Shown: positions 11,301 to 22,960 of the stretch, one piece after another
Numbering within the stretch: the first letter of the stretch is position 1
How the letters are laid out: each line of letters opens with the position of its first letter
DNA from: Tolypeutes matacus
Taxonomy: Eukaryota > Chordata > Mammalia > Cingulata > Chlamyphoridae
DNA: 64,000 nucleotides
Reading direction: 5' to 3'
Assembly: GCA_026826555.1 (NCBI GenBank)
Contig: JAKSZT010053928.1
Span: forward strand, 4,991,259-5,055,258
The notes under the pieces: model-generated
The model's database searches: none
Told to the model about the DNA's origin: nothing
The model's input: the letters and a program-made list of their open reading frames with translations, nothing else
Translations under genes and position numbers: made by a program

Positions 11301-12590
11301 TTATATATTCTGGATAGGAAACCCTTATCGGATATGTGGTTTCCAAATACTTTCTCCCATTGAGTAGGTTGTCTTTTCACTTTCTTGATAAAGTCTTTTC
11401 ATGCAGAAAAGTTTTCAATTTTGGTAAGGTTCCATTTATCTATTTTTGTGTGTGTATTGCTTATGCTTCGGGTGTAAAGTCTAAGAAACCATTGCCTGAC
11501 ACAAGACCCTGAAGATGCTTCCATACATTTTCTTTTAGGAGTTTTATAGTCCTGGTTCTTATATTTAGGTCTTTGATCCATTTTGAGTTAATTTTTGCAT
11601 ATGGTGTGAGATAGGGATCCTCTTTCATTGTTTTGCAAATGGATATCCAGTTCTCCTAGCACCATTTGTTGAAGAGGCTATTCTTTCCCACTTGAGTGGA
11701 CTTGTTAGCCTTGTCAAAAATCAATTGACTATAGATATGAGAGTCTATTTCTGAATTCTCAATTCACTTCCATTTGAGCAATTGTTTCACCCCCAGGAGA
11801 AAGCTTCCTTACCTCTGTTCCTTCTCCTGGATTCTTGAGCTATTCTGTTTGTTTTTGTGCAACATTTTCTCCCCAGCTCCTATGATTTGCTTAAATTCTC
11901 TCCCTCACTCAGTGCCCCCTTTTCCTTACACTTTTCAATTCTGGGACCTGTCCTGTCTTACAGCAGTTCAGTTTAACCACCCCTTCCCCCTTTTTTTCTG
12001 AGGCTTTTCTGCCTCCGGTTCTTCCCTGTTAGGGTGTCCAGCTCCTGGACTCAGATTGGTTCAATCCGGAAAGGTGGGTCAATCCAGAAAAGTCTGCATT
12101 TAGGAGGTCCAGCCGAGAGAAACTGGATTAAGGGCCCGCACCTCTTGTCAACCTCAGCCTCCATCTCTCGTTTTTTTCCCTGAGGGTATTTTTGTATGAG
12201 GAAATCCTCAGCGGCTTATGTTTTACCTGGGGACTTAAGTTCTCTGTGGACTTGGGTGCCTGTTCCTGGATATGCGTGGGGTTCTGACTTACTGCTGTGA
12301 GGGGCTCTGCATCCACTGCAGGAGGGACCTGCCCGTGCTGCCTCTGTGCAACTCCCAAATTGTGCAGGACTGAGTGAGGGAGAGGGGTCCAGACTGGCAT
12401 GTCCAGGAAAAGTATCTTCTACCTGGTCTTGGGGGTTACTTTTCTTTTCCTTCAGTTCAGCATTTGCAGCATCCTTCTCCAGTCTCCATTATCCCAGAGT
12501 TCTAAGCAAGTGGGATTTGTCCTTTTATTAGCTGAGTCTGAGGGGGCCCTCCAGGGGATGTCTTATGTTGCCATGTTGGTGATACTACTC
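11301..12590 (-). mobile_element. L1-c: rearranged LINE-1, 5' UTR joined directly to ORF2
   Basis: About 11301-11777 is the C-terminal part of L1 ORF2, colinear with 1370-1830 and 54655-55130. From about 11778 to 12590 the sequence switches to L1 5' UTR, colinear with about 60040-60900 of L1-b (GCAATTGTTTCACC, ATGATTTG, GCAGTTCAGTTTAA, GGGATGTCTTA). ORF1 and about three quarters of ORF2 are missing between. The 5' end is complete, whereas the 3' end stops abruptly without a poly(A), the reverse of normal L1 truncation. Confidence 0.82.
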
Positions 12591-12604
12591 TCCCAATGCA
12601 ATCT

Positions 12605-14155
12605 TAATAAAAAGCCCAATAGGCTTATTTGTAGAAACTGACAAAATGATTTTGAAATTTATTTGGAAAAGCAAAGGATCTAGAATAGTCAAAACATTTT
12701 TTTTGAAAAAGAAGAACAGAGGAGCTAGAGGGTAGTGTTGCTGATTGACTGTAAATTACACTATCTGATTTCAAGACTTACTGTAAAACTACAGCAATCA
12801 GGACAGTATCGTATTTTCCTTAAGCAGATATATAGATCAGTGAAACAGAATAGAGATTCTAGAACTAAACTGACATAGATATGGCCAATTGATTTTCAAA
12901 TAGGTGCCAAGGCAATTCTATGGGGGAATGAGAGTTTCAACAAATGATGCTAGAAAAGTTAAATACTCACATGTAAGAAAAACACTCTCAACCATTACCT
13001 CACAACATATAAAACTCCAAGACAATTACCTTGAAATATATCATGTACCTAAACTGAAGAGCTATAAATATAAAATTTCTAGATGAAAACATAAAGAAAA
13101 TCTTAGCAACCTTGGGATTGACAAAGATTTTGAATAGGATTTAAAGAGCACAAATTATAAAATAAAAAATTGATTAATTGGATTTTTGCTCTTTAAAAGA
13201 CTGTTAAAAATAGCAAAGCAAGCCTCAGACTAGTAGGAAATATTTGCAAAATATAAATCTGACAAAGGACTAATTCCAGGATAAATAAAAAACTATCCCA
13301 ACTCAATAGTAAGGATAACAAAAGAATTTTTTAAAATGGGCCAAAGATTTGAACGATTGCTCACCAAAGATAAACAAATGGCAAATAAGCACTTGAATAC
13401 GTCCTGGACATCATTAGTTATTAGGGAAATGTGAATTAAAACCACACTGAGTTATCTCTATATACCCACTAGAGTGGCTCAAATTTTGAAAACACTGACA
13501 ATACTATGTGTTGACAAGAATGTGGAACAATTATAGCTCTTATACATTGTTGGTGGAATTCTAACATGGTACAGCCACTTTGGAAAAGTTTGAGAATTTC
13601 TTTTAAAGTTAAACACGTACTTTTGATAGATTTCAGCAATTCTACTTTTATGTATTTATCCAAGAGAAATAGAAACAAGTGGTCATGCAAGACTCAAATG
13701 TTCATAGCATTTTTATTCATAATAGCCTAAACTAGAAAGGACCCAAATACCCATCAATTGGTGAATACAAAAATTATAGTATTCCATACAATGGAATACT
13801 ATTCATCAATAAAAAGACTACTGGTAAGCATACCAAAGTGGATGAATCTCAAAACCATTATCCTTAGTAAAAATAGTCAGACACAAAAGACTACAAACTG
13901 TTTGATTCAGCTTATTTAAAGTTCTAGAAAAGTCAGAGGTATAGGATAGGAAGTAGATAGGTCAGTGATTGCCAGGAGCCATGGGGTAGAGTAGGGAATT
14001 GACTGTAAAAGGAAGGGAAGGAAAATTTGGGAACAATGAAAATGTTTATGTCATGATTATGGTGGTGGTTAACATGACTATGTACATTTGTTGAAATGCA
14101 CCAAATTTGCACTTAAAATTGATGTATTTCATTGTTTGTTAATACACTCCAGTAA
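12605..14155 (+). mobile_element. Old L1M (L1MA/L1MB-like) 3' end, plus strand
   Basis: A diverged L1 ORF2 C-terminal region followed by 3' UTR: landmarks AAACTACAGCAATCAGGACAG, TGAAACAGAATAGAG, AAATGGGCCAAAGATTTGAA, ACAATGGAATACTATTCA and GCCAGGAGCCATGGGGTAGA. No usable ORF remains. Opposite in orientation to L1-c next to it and clearly older. Confidence 0.85.
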
Positions 14156-14774
14156 AGCAGATTTTATTTTTGCATTTAAGTGAAGATACAAATTGTAGAT
14201 CTTAAACTCAAATATACATATCACCTTATATCTCCTCATTCCTTCAAGTGCTCCCATATTGATATAGCAGTGGCTGCAATAATCATTGCTATAGTGACAC
14301 TGACCCTTTCTTGTCTTTTCATCTAAGAACCAGAAATTGTTACTTACCAAAAGTAAAACTACACTGACCCCCTGGCATAAATTTTATGATTGTATACAAA
14401 TTATTTATATAAATCGAACAAAAGCACAACCAGTCAGCTGGGGTTCGGGGCCAACTTTCGACCAGCTGAATGCTTTTTCCAGACCATTATCTAAAGAATT
14501 AACTCAATATTCTCATGACTTAGTACCAGAATTTACATGTAAAATTGTTCATTGTATGTATCTATACATTGATATACAATATCCATATGAGAAAATTGTC
14601 TTAAAGATAATATATATTTATCTATCTACCTATCTATTTATGATCTATACCTCTATATCCAAAATATCCATATAAGAAAATGGTCTTATGGTCTTATGAA
14701 CAATTTTGGCAGCTCAAAAAGCTTCTTTGATTGGATAAGAAGTCTCATGCAACTTGATGTAAGTTGCCAATTTT
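14156..14774. other. Non-coding stretch, nothing recognised
   Basis: A/T-rich, with a short imperfect TATC/TATT tract at about 14615-14660. No gene or named repeat recognised. Confidence 0.4.
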
Positions 14775-14788
14775 AGAGTTTCCCTCTG

Positions 14789-14868
14789 GGGGAGTGGGTG
14801 TAGCTCAGTGGTTGAATGCCTGCTTCCCATGTATGAGGTCCTGGATTCAATCCCCAATACCTCCTTTA

Positions 14869-14927
<59 letters not shown>

Positions 14928-14928
14928 G
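14789..14928 (+). mobile_element. DAS-type monomeric SINE, tRNA-Ala-like head
   Basis: The head GGAGTGGGTGTAGCTCAGTG carries a good box A (TAGCTCAGTGG) and box B (GGATTCAATCCC), then CCTCC, an A-run and a long (AT)n. Exact 14-bp duplications AGAGTTTCCCTCTG at 14775-14788 and 14929-14942 define it. The sequence after box B lacks a tRNA 3' half, so this is a SINE rather than a tRNA gene. Confidence 0.92.
14877..14924. repeat. (AT)n microsatellite, about 24 units
   Basis: Perfect AT dinucleotide run that starts inside the A tail of the SINE, a common origin for microsatellites. Confidence 0.95.
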
Positions 14929-15489
14929 AGAGTTTCCCTCTGTGAGAGAGGCAGTCATGTAAACTGATCTAGTTTAGCTGATAGCAATAGTTCCAGAAAC
15001 CCAAAACAGAAAGTATTTTTAATAAAAATGTATGCAGGATTGGAGTGTTGATAAGACATTTGCAAATGTATATAGAAATATGATAATTTATACTATTTGG
15101 TGATAAGACTCCTGGTTGGCATTAGTGATGCGTCATATGATTGCATTAATTGCAAAGAAGAAACTCAAAATGGCATAATTGTGCCTGATGTTCAAGTAAT
15201 AGAAATGGAATGTAAAGTGTTGCTAGAAAATGGAAAATGTTACTGAGGTGAAAAGACTTTAAAAACAAGGATGCAAAACTGAACTGTTAGCACGTGTAAC
15301 CCTTTAAGGTAATAAGAAGTGTGCAGCAGAGCTTCTGTGAACACCTACTGACCCAGACAGAGATAAAGGGGAACTGGCAGTGGAGTGTCACCTTCCGTGG
15401 GTCATCTCAGAGAGCACTGAAGAGGATGGTTATACGTCGTACTCTTCTCACATTGTTATGTCATAAATAAATATGCTGGCATCTTTGGC

Positions 15490-15690
15490 CTGAGAGGCAG
15501 CCTGGCATAGCAGTTACATGGCTCTGCTATGTACAGTGGCAGCATAATTCAGTGGACTCTGCCTGCCAAAGTGCCGGAAATCAAATCTTGGCTCTGCTGC
15601 TTACTAGTTAGTGTCCTTGGGCAAATTGCTCCACCTCTCTGTCTCTTAGTTACTTACTTTGTAAAATGTAGAATTCTTCATTGTACCTCT
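15490..15690 (+). mobile_element. MIR SINE, plus strand
   Basis: Diverged MIR: CTTGGCTCTGCTGCTTACTAG, CCTTGGGCAAATTGC, ACCTCTCTGTCTC and TTTGTAAAATG appear in MIR order. Confidence 0.8.
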
Positions 15691-15829
15691 TTCTTCAGCT
15701 TGTTATATATATAGATTGAAAGAGTGAATACTTGTAAAATTCTTGGGACGTTATAAAAGTTAGAGAAGTGTTTGTTAAATAAAAATGTAAATCAATATAA
15801 AAATGTGTATATGGTGTCTTTAAGCCAAT

Positions 15830-16320
15830 ATTATGAGGTCCCGTTAGTTATGGAGCTCAGAATGAGCCTGATTAAATCACAGGTGAATGAGTGTAGTGGA
15901 GATGAGAGCTCTATCCTGCCCTATCACCCCCTTGACCAAGGCGATTTACTCCCACCCAAAGCCCTTGCTGATAACCTTGTTTACAGCTCTGACCACAGTC
16001 GGTTGGCCCAGAGGGAAAATGCTGACTAAATCTAAACAAAAAGATTCTCCCTCCAAGAAATTTGAAATTGGAAAATTGACACAATGACCCCTCTAGCTTT
16101 GGGTAGCTGAGGTGCAAGATTATGTAGAATTAGAGCAAGAGAGAGCATCATAGCAAGACTAAGTCACATCCCAGAATCATTTACGGGGGAGCACAAACCA
16201 AGAACCACATAGAGGACGTCAGTACATGAGATTTGTCCTGCATCCTTATAATAAATCCCCTTGTCACTCAAGCCAGTCTGAATGGGTCATTGTTCCTTGC
16301 AGCCCTGAGACAGTGCTAGA
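15830..16320 (+). mobile_element. Possible old LTR (MaLR-like), tentative
   Basis: The 3' portion (CTTATAATAAATCCCC, CAAGCCAGTCTGAATGGG) resembles the polyadenylation and end region of old mammalian LTRs. The 5' boundary and internal region are not clear. Confidence 0.35.
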
Positions 16321-16399
16321 ACTGGTGCTGGGAAATTATTATTGAACACCTCCTATTGTGCCCACTACTGGGCCAGGTACTGACTGTGAGGAACGACTG

Positions 16400-16620
16400 G
16401 AAAGAACTTCTATTCATTGAGGTCCTCAAAGGTGGCAGGCAGTGTTTGTCACTTATGTGTATCATCTCAGTTAAGCTTCCCAATAATCCTTTTATATCAA
16501 TCTTACTGTCCCACCTTCATTGGTAAAGATATCAAGGCTCAGGTAAATCAACTAGTTTTTGCAGGGAATGGCAGAGTTGGAATTTTTTCCAAATTTGTTC
16601 AACTCTAAGTCCCAAGCTCC
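16400..16620 (-). mobile_element. MIR SINE, minus strand
   Basis: Reads as reverse-complement MIR: TATCATCTCAGTTAAGC, GGTAAAGATATCAAGGCTCAG, GGCAGAGTTGGAATTTT. Diverged. Confidence 0.6.
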
Positions 16621-17907
16621 TTCCAAAAAAAGCGTGTTCAAAGGTATGCAAATGAAAATATGCATCTGTAGCTGTAAAATTCTTTGAATTATCACATATA
16701 CATTCAGCCCTGCAGTGTGCAACATTGTAACATCAGCACAACCTAGAGCCAGCTTCTGCCTTCTTCCAATCTAACCAGCCAACTAAGGCCAACAAACATA
16801 AGGTCTCATTCTTCAACAGAAGAAGTACATTTAAGGCATAGGGGAAAGAGTAAGTACACAACTGGGTTGAACTTGAGAGAGCAAGCTGAAGGATTTCACT
16901 TCTACAAAGATCAGAGTGAGAGGAAGCTGTCAGTTCACCTCAGCTCAGTCTGGCAACTTTCTTTTTTATCAAGAGAGCCAGGGGATCCATGCAGAAGCAA
17001 CCTCCCTCCTTGCCATTCCCGTGTCACCTGGTCAGTAACATTCTTCTTGCACCTAATAGCAGGTTATCTATATTTGATGCATTCTGGAACCTCTTTTTTG
17101 CAGAATTGTACAAGCCAGAAAAACATTCAGAAATATCGTTTCAACGATGCCAGTGTAAACAGTTTATTGAGAATACCCAACTCCTTGGCTTATGAATATT
17201 AAAGAATTTTTTTTTTTCCCAATAATTGCCACCAACCATGCTATGTTCAACCCCCTCTGCTATTGAGTAGTAATGACTGCTTGGCCAGACTGCATATCAT
17301 TTTGGCTATTTTTGATTATTAAAAAAAAAAAAATCTTCTACCAGTCCCGTTCTTACAAAACTTTAATCCCAATTTTGATTTAAAATCATCTCCTTCCCTC
17401 CCCTAAGCACAGGATGGAACTGTATGGACTGGGAGGAGTTGGGTGGTGGTAGTGGTGGCTGGCTCTCAGCCACCTCCTCTTCCTCCTTTTAGATGCTAAA
17501 TTCTCTGGTCTGTGTGGTTGAGGTGGGGGGTGGGGGGAGAGTGTAATAGAGAAAGATCTCCTTCTTTAACTGGCCAGGCTGCAGTCCTCGCCTTGATTGG
17601 CCATAACTGCTATTCCCACTCATTGTCTTGGATTTAGAATGGACACATCATATCTGGCTCACTCCAATGCAGCTACCTGGGTCTGATCAGCCGTCTGCCA
17701 TATGTAGCTGCATCTCCCTGCTGACTCTGAGTTGGTGGTCTCAAGTTCCATTTCTCTGATGTGTGTACCTTCTTACCCTCCATGATGCAATGGTCCCAAC
17801 AAGACAAATCCACAGCACCCAGGATCATCATCAATTTGTGGAAAACTCTCAGGCTCCCAAGCAAGTGAGGGCCCCTCTTCTACATCTCTCCAAGAACGGA
17901 GCCAACA
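16621..17907. other. Non-coding stretch, nothing recognised
   Basis: Short ORFs only, none conserved-looking. Contains A-runs (about 17322-17334) and G-rich patches (about 17520-17545). No gene recognised. Confidence 0.4.
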
Positions 17908-17912
17908 CGCAC

Positions 17913-18506
17913 TGTATTAGTCAGCCAAAGGGGTGCTGTGTGAAATACCAAAAATGGGTTGGTCTTCATAAAGGGTATTTATTTGGGGTAGAAGTCCACA
18001 GATACCAGCCATAAAGTATTAAGTTTCTTTTCTCACAAAAGTCCATTGTCACGTGTTGGAGCAAGACAGCTACTGATGTTTGCCAGGGTTCAGGCTTCTT
18101 GGGTTCCTCTCTTCCTGGGGTTGCATTTCTCTCCGGGCTCAGCACCTCTGTTTCCTCCACAAGGTCAGCTGTAGACTTTGAGGCTCTCTAGGCTTTGCTT
18201 CTCTCCACAAGGCCAGCTGTGAACTCTCAGACGAATGGCTCGTCTCTATCCCGGCACCTTCTCTCCAACATCAAAACTCCAACATCAAAACTGCAACTCA
18301 AAAACTGCTGCAACTCTGTTCTTTGTGATGCCTTTTATATTTTCTTCCCCCACCCACCAAGGGGTGGGGCTCAACGCCCTACTGACATGGCCCAGTCAAC
18401 GCCCTAATCATAACTTAATCATGCCCAGATTAACAGATCAGTTTACAATCATGATCCAATTATATTTTTGGAATTCATAATTACATCGAATTGCCCAACG
18501 GCTACA
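17913..18506. mobile_element. Solo LTR, xenarthran type, copy 1
   Basis: Begins TGTATTAGTCAGCCAAAGG and ends GGCTACA (TG...CA), flanked by 5-bp near-duplications CGCAC (17908-17912) and CTCAC (18507-18511). Homologous along its length to 57642-58284. The 5-bp duplication fits ERVL/MaLR-class integration. No internal retroviral genes accompany it. Confidence 0.8.
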
Positions 18507-18650
18507 CTCACTGATCCTTTTTCCATCTGCTCTGCTATTACGGGGGCAGATCAGCAAATCTGCTAGCTGGGTAGTCATTCAGCTAAGGAATGAATACCAG
18601 TCTTGCCTTCTTGTGAATACTTCCAATCTTTACTAGATTCCATTGGGGCC

Positions 18651-18870
18651 TTTTTCTTTTGAGCTACCAGGGGCCGGGGATTGAACCCAGGACCTCGCGT
18701 GTGGGAAACCGGTGTCCAACCACTGAGACACATAGGCTTCTCTGAGCTGATTTTTTCATTTGTTTTTCTTGTTGTTTGTTTTTGTTATTTTCAGGAGGCA
18801 CTGGGAACCCAACCTGGGACCTCCCATGTGGGAGGCAGGAGCTCAACCACTTGAGCCACATCTGCTCCTG
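18651..18870 (-). mobile_element. DAS-type dimeric SINE, minus strand
   Basis: On the minus strand the first unit reads GCAGATGTGGCTCAAGTGG ... CCCAGGTTGGGTTCCCAGTG. After an A/C-rich linker comes a second unit, GTGTCTCAGTGG ... GGTTCAATCCCCGG. Imperfect flanking duplications lie at 18649-18662 and 18871-18885 (CTTTTT(A)CTTTTGA). The two units have different heads. Confidence 0.85.
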
Positions 18871-19384
18871 TCTTTTTACTTTTGACTTTGGGTAGAGGAA
18901 GTAGCCCTTCATCTCCCCTTGCTGTATGGAGGCTGAGCTCTCCAAACATTTCTCTCTCCCAGATGGTGTGATTAATTCTCTGAACTAAGGCTCCTCAGCA
19001 AGCCCTGCTCGGAGGTGGCAAACTCCACACAGGAACAGTCCTCTGTACTTAGGATGAACAAAAGGAAATTCCTACTGGACTTCCTGTTAAACTGATCAAC
19101 CGCCAACATCAATACACAGCATACACTCAAGTTTATGCCAAACAAGAGTAATATATTTATTTATACAATTTTAATCCCTCTACGAAATTTTAGTAAATCT
19201 TATTTTTATCAGATAATATTTTTTTCCTCAGGGGCAATTATCTATGCTTTCTCCTGAGTAAAACTATCCTATTGGGGACATAACTGAAAGGGAAAGTGGG
19301 GGTGGAATGGTGGATTACCTATCTATTATTTTGTGATGCAAGGTGGCTAAACAGCCATTCTGCCATGTTATCCCTTCACTAAGG

Positions 19385-19460
19385 TGTGCAAGTATGCACA
19401 TACAAGTGTGCACACATAAGCATGCACACACAAGCGTGCGCGCGCACACACACACACACC
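19385..19460. repeat. Purine-pyrimidine (CA/TG, CG) degenerate tandem tract
   Basis: About four irregular units of the form AAG(T/C)(G/A)TGCACACA grading into GCGCGCGCACACACACACAC. Alternating purine-pyrimidine sequence with potential to form Z-DNA. Confidence 0.75.
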
Positions 19461-20149
19461 ACTTCCTAACTCATGGGTAGGGAAGTTATTTTTCCTGTAG
19501 ATCATTTCTTTTACACAAAACCCATGGACCTGGATCCTGGGATCCATCCTACTGCTGACGACATTGTTAGGAGAGAAACAGAGACATAAATCAGGATGAG
19601 AAAGAGGGAAAGATGTGTGATTTGTTATAGCCCAAAATTTTCTGTTTTTTTTTAATGAGAAAAATATAGGTGCTATTTTAAGATGTTACATAGGTTACCT
19701 GTTTTGAATCTGAGTTCAAAATATTATATAATATTTGCCATTAAAATAGGCTAATAATTCATTATTTTAAAATATTAAACATTAAATCTCAAAAACAATT
19801 AAACCTAGTAATTAAATCAATATTAATAAAACAGGAATTGGTAGAGTGGGAAATAGGTCCTGGATACTTTATTATTTTTTCTTTCTAGAAAGCACTGTGG
19901 TTCCTCTTCCCTTTCCTTCTTTTTTATTTCTCTTCTTTCTTTTCTTTAAAAAGTATTTCTTAGTTCCCTTCCCTTAACTTCAGGTGGTAGAACCAGTGGA
20001 GCTTCCGGGGATGAGGCCAATGTGGCCGTCGGGGCTGAGGAGGCTCTTGCGGTTCATGGGTTTACAGAGCCAGCATGAGGAGGTGGGGATGGGAGGTGGC
20101 TGTCATACAAGGATGTCAATGAATACGTAAATCTGTTGAAGGAAAATGG

Positions 20150-21640
20150 GAGCCTGTCTTTTCACATTTGAAGAAGGGAGATATAAAAATGGAAAGGGTA
20201 AAGATTGAAATGAACCCTGTAGTTGGAGTAGCGTGATCTCATGACTTTTAATATATTTAAATAGATACAGAAATATATACAGAGCTGTACATATACATAT
20301 GCATAAACATACATATCTGTCTTATCTCTGTCCACTGAGAGGGCTTAAAAGCACACCTAGTGTCCAGGTCTTGGTTCTAAATTCCATTATCCACTAAAAG
20401 GAATCTGGTCTCTTTGGAGAAATGGCTGCTGACCCCCGGACCAAGGACGGGAAAGCATAAGATGACCCTGCAATACCTTGTCATTCCAGAAAGTAGGTTT
20501 CAAGAAAATTATGGGGACCTATCAAAAAAGACAGGAGCCAGCTTGAAGAGGCCCCCACTGGCCAATCTGGGACAATTTGATCATCAATATAGATAATGAT
20601 GTAATGGATTATAACCCACTGAATAAAATAAGAATCCATGAATTTAGCTGACAGGGATAAGGAAATGAATATGTAAATAAATGGAGAAGGTGGAAAGCAC
20701 TTCCTTTCAGTAGAAAGCCAACTAACAAATGTAGAAGCAATGATGGACTTAGAAAAAACAAAATCTGGCAGCCATCAGAGTAATATTTTAAATGGGCAAG
20801 AAACATCCAAGGATGATAAGTGGTTGAGAGTTTGTTGAGAAATAGGCTATTTACATGGTTTCAAGGTAACTCCCCACAAGATACTTACTAATTACAAAGT
20901 GAAAAGTAATAGTAACTTTACAGCGGAGAAACCTTGCAAATACCACCTTAACCATATGATCAAAGTTAACATCCCCAGTGATGAGACATATTGATATCAT
21001 GTCCCTGCTGCGATGTATGAGAAGGACATAATGCCACTTCTGTGGTCTTCCTGCCCAAATGGAATAATCTGAATCTAATCATGAGGAAGCATCTGACAAA
21101 TCCAAACTAAGGGGCATGCTACAAAATAATTGTCCAGCCTGCTTCAAAAATATCAAAGTCATGAAAGACAAGAAAAGACTGAAGAACTGTGCCAGATTAA
21201 GGAGATTGAAGACATATAAAAAGACATAATAACTTAATACAACATGTTCTCCTGCATTGGATAATGGATCAGAAATGGATTTTTTTCCCCACTCTAATGG
21301 CCAATACTTGGACAATTGAACAGGGTCCTAGAAATTGATTGTAATATTACATCAATATGAATTTCCTGATTTTGATGGTATTCTATGATTAAGTAGGAGA
21401 GTGTCCTTGTCCCTTGGGAAAAACACAACAAAATATTTAGGCGTTTTCAAGTTACTCTCAATTGGTTCAGAAGGGAAAAATATGTTCTATATCTATATCT
21501 ATATATTACTGCAAAAGAATGATAAAGCGACTAATAAAATGTTGACAACTGGAAACCTGGGTGAAGGGTATATACAGGGTGTATTTTTCTTGCAACTTTT
21601 CTCTGTTTAAAGTTATTTCACAATAAATTAAAAAAAATAA
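20150..21640 (+). mobile_element. Old L1M 3' UTR, plus strand
   Basis: Non-coding sequence typical of mid-age mammalian L1M 3' UTRs: CCAGGTCTTGGTTCTAAATT, AACATGTTCTCCTGCATTGG, CCTGATTTTGATGGTATTC, GAGAGTGTCCTTGTCC, ending CACAATAAATTAAAAAAAAT. The 5' limit is uncertain; the GC-richer patch at 19985-20110 is not explained. Confidence 0.72.
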
Positions 21641-21779
21641 ATAAATCACTGAGACTCATTTTGCTTTAATTCTTTGAGGGCAGATACTTTGCTTTATGCA
21701 CCTGTTTCTCCTAGTTTGGTGCCTTCCCAGGCACATGAGACAAAACCAATTATTATTTTTGAATAGTTGATGATTATGC

Positions 21780-21803
21780 TTTTTTTTTTTTTTTTTTTTT
21801 TTT
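21780..21803. repeat. Poly(T) run
   Basis: Uninterrupted T run of about 24 bases, followed by an L2-like fragment. Origin not clear. Confidence 0.85.
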
Positions 21804-21809
21804 CCTTAC

Positions 21810-21935
21810 TAAACTGTAAGCTCCTCAAGGGCTTGAATCAAATCTGGCTTTTCTGAATTCCCCTCAGGCCCAGCACTGTGTCCTGTGCATAATTGACACC
21901 ACTGGTTATTTATAGAACTGAATGGAATTACGTGG
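21810..21935 (+). mobile_element. L2 3' end fragment
   Basis: AACTGTAAGCTCCTCAAGGGC ... CCCAGCACTGTGTCCTG ... AATTGACACC matches the stereotyped L2 3' end. Confidence 0.65.
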
Positions 21936-22714
21936 CCCCTCAAATATTATTATAATGATTAGGTTTTGACCAACATCCCCTATATGGACCTGTGAAAACA
22001 ACCACAATACTTAAAACTAAAATTCCCCTCTTGGGCCTAGGAAAGCCAGTGTCCAGTTTAGGCAACCCTGTGTGAGACTTCGTTCCCTTGGGGCAGCATC
22101 TGACTTCCCACCCAGTCACCTTTGGCAAGGCCTTCTGGCCTGTGGTCTTTAGCCTAATGAAGTATGCCTGGGCTGGGAACAATGAACTTGCACTCAAGTG
22201 GCAGCCACCCTTAAAGGAATGGTTCTCTCACCCTCCAGAACAGCTCCCTCAGGCTAGAAAATGGCCCAGAGGTTTTCAGTCTGGAGGTAATGTGGACCCA
22301 CAGAGCGATAGAAGATGGCAGCTGCCAAGCACGTTATTGATAGAGAAAAAATTTTTTAAGTTACATGTAAACCCTGCCCAGCGTGAGAGGCAATACTTGC
22401 CATATATTTAAAAAATGACTGCTGTATTTTTTGAAACACTAGATTTGCAAAGGAATCCAACATGGATTTCGCCTCTGGACAGCTGTCCTAGTCATTCTGT
22501 CCTGATTAGATGCAGGGTGAGCTGGAAGTCAGCCTTTCCAGTCTGTGAATACAGAGCGGCCTCTAGCAAGCAACTGGATCTCCAACGGGTTCTCCAGATG
22601 ACGTGCATTTTTCAAGATTTTTTTCCTTGGTGAAATTTTTTTTTCAATGTAAGCCTATATAGGCCATTTGTCTGATGCAGAAACGAACATTTCCTGAGGA
22701 AGAGAGCAAAATAA
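21936..22714. other. Non-coding stretch, nothing firmly recognised
   Basis: No gene. Moderately GC-rich between 22020 and 22330. It may contain an old LTR or DNA-transposon fragment that I cannot place. Confidence 0.35.
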
Positions 22715-22960
22715 TAGCTGACAATAACCTACATTACTTAGTCCTTACTGTGTGACAAGCACTATTGGAAGAGCTTGACATGATGATCTCATTTAATCCT
22801 CCCAATAGCCCTAAGGGGAGGCACTCATGTATACCCAGCTAACAGAGAAGGCACTTAAGAAACTTGACAAAAGTCCCAGAGCTAGTAGGCTGTGGAGCCA
22901 CAATTCAAATCCAAATACTCTGACCCCAAAGTCAATTGTCAAAGTCGGATCTTCCAAAGT
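22715..22960 (-). mobile_element. MIR SINE, minus strand
   Basis: Near-complete reverse-complement MIR: CTTACTGTGTGACAAGCACT, GATCTCATTTAATCCTCCCA, CCCAGAGCTAGTAGGCTGTG, GAGCCACAATTCAAATCC. Confidence 0.85.

Noticed and set aside
14789..14865. tRNA-Ala gene
   Set aside because: Good A and B boxes, but no acceptor or T-arm completion; it has a poly(A) tail and 14-bp duplications, so it is a SINE.
19980..20110. GC-rich patch as a CpG island or exon
   Set aside because: Too short, few CpGs, no ORF or splice signals, and directly upstream of an L1M 3' UTR.
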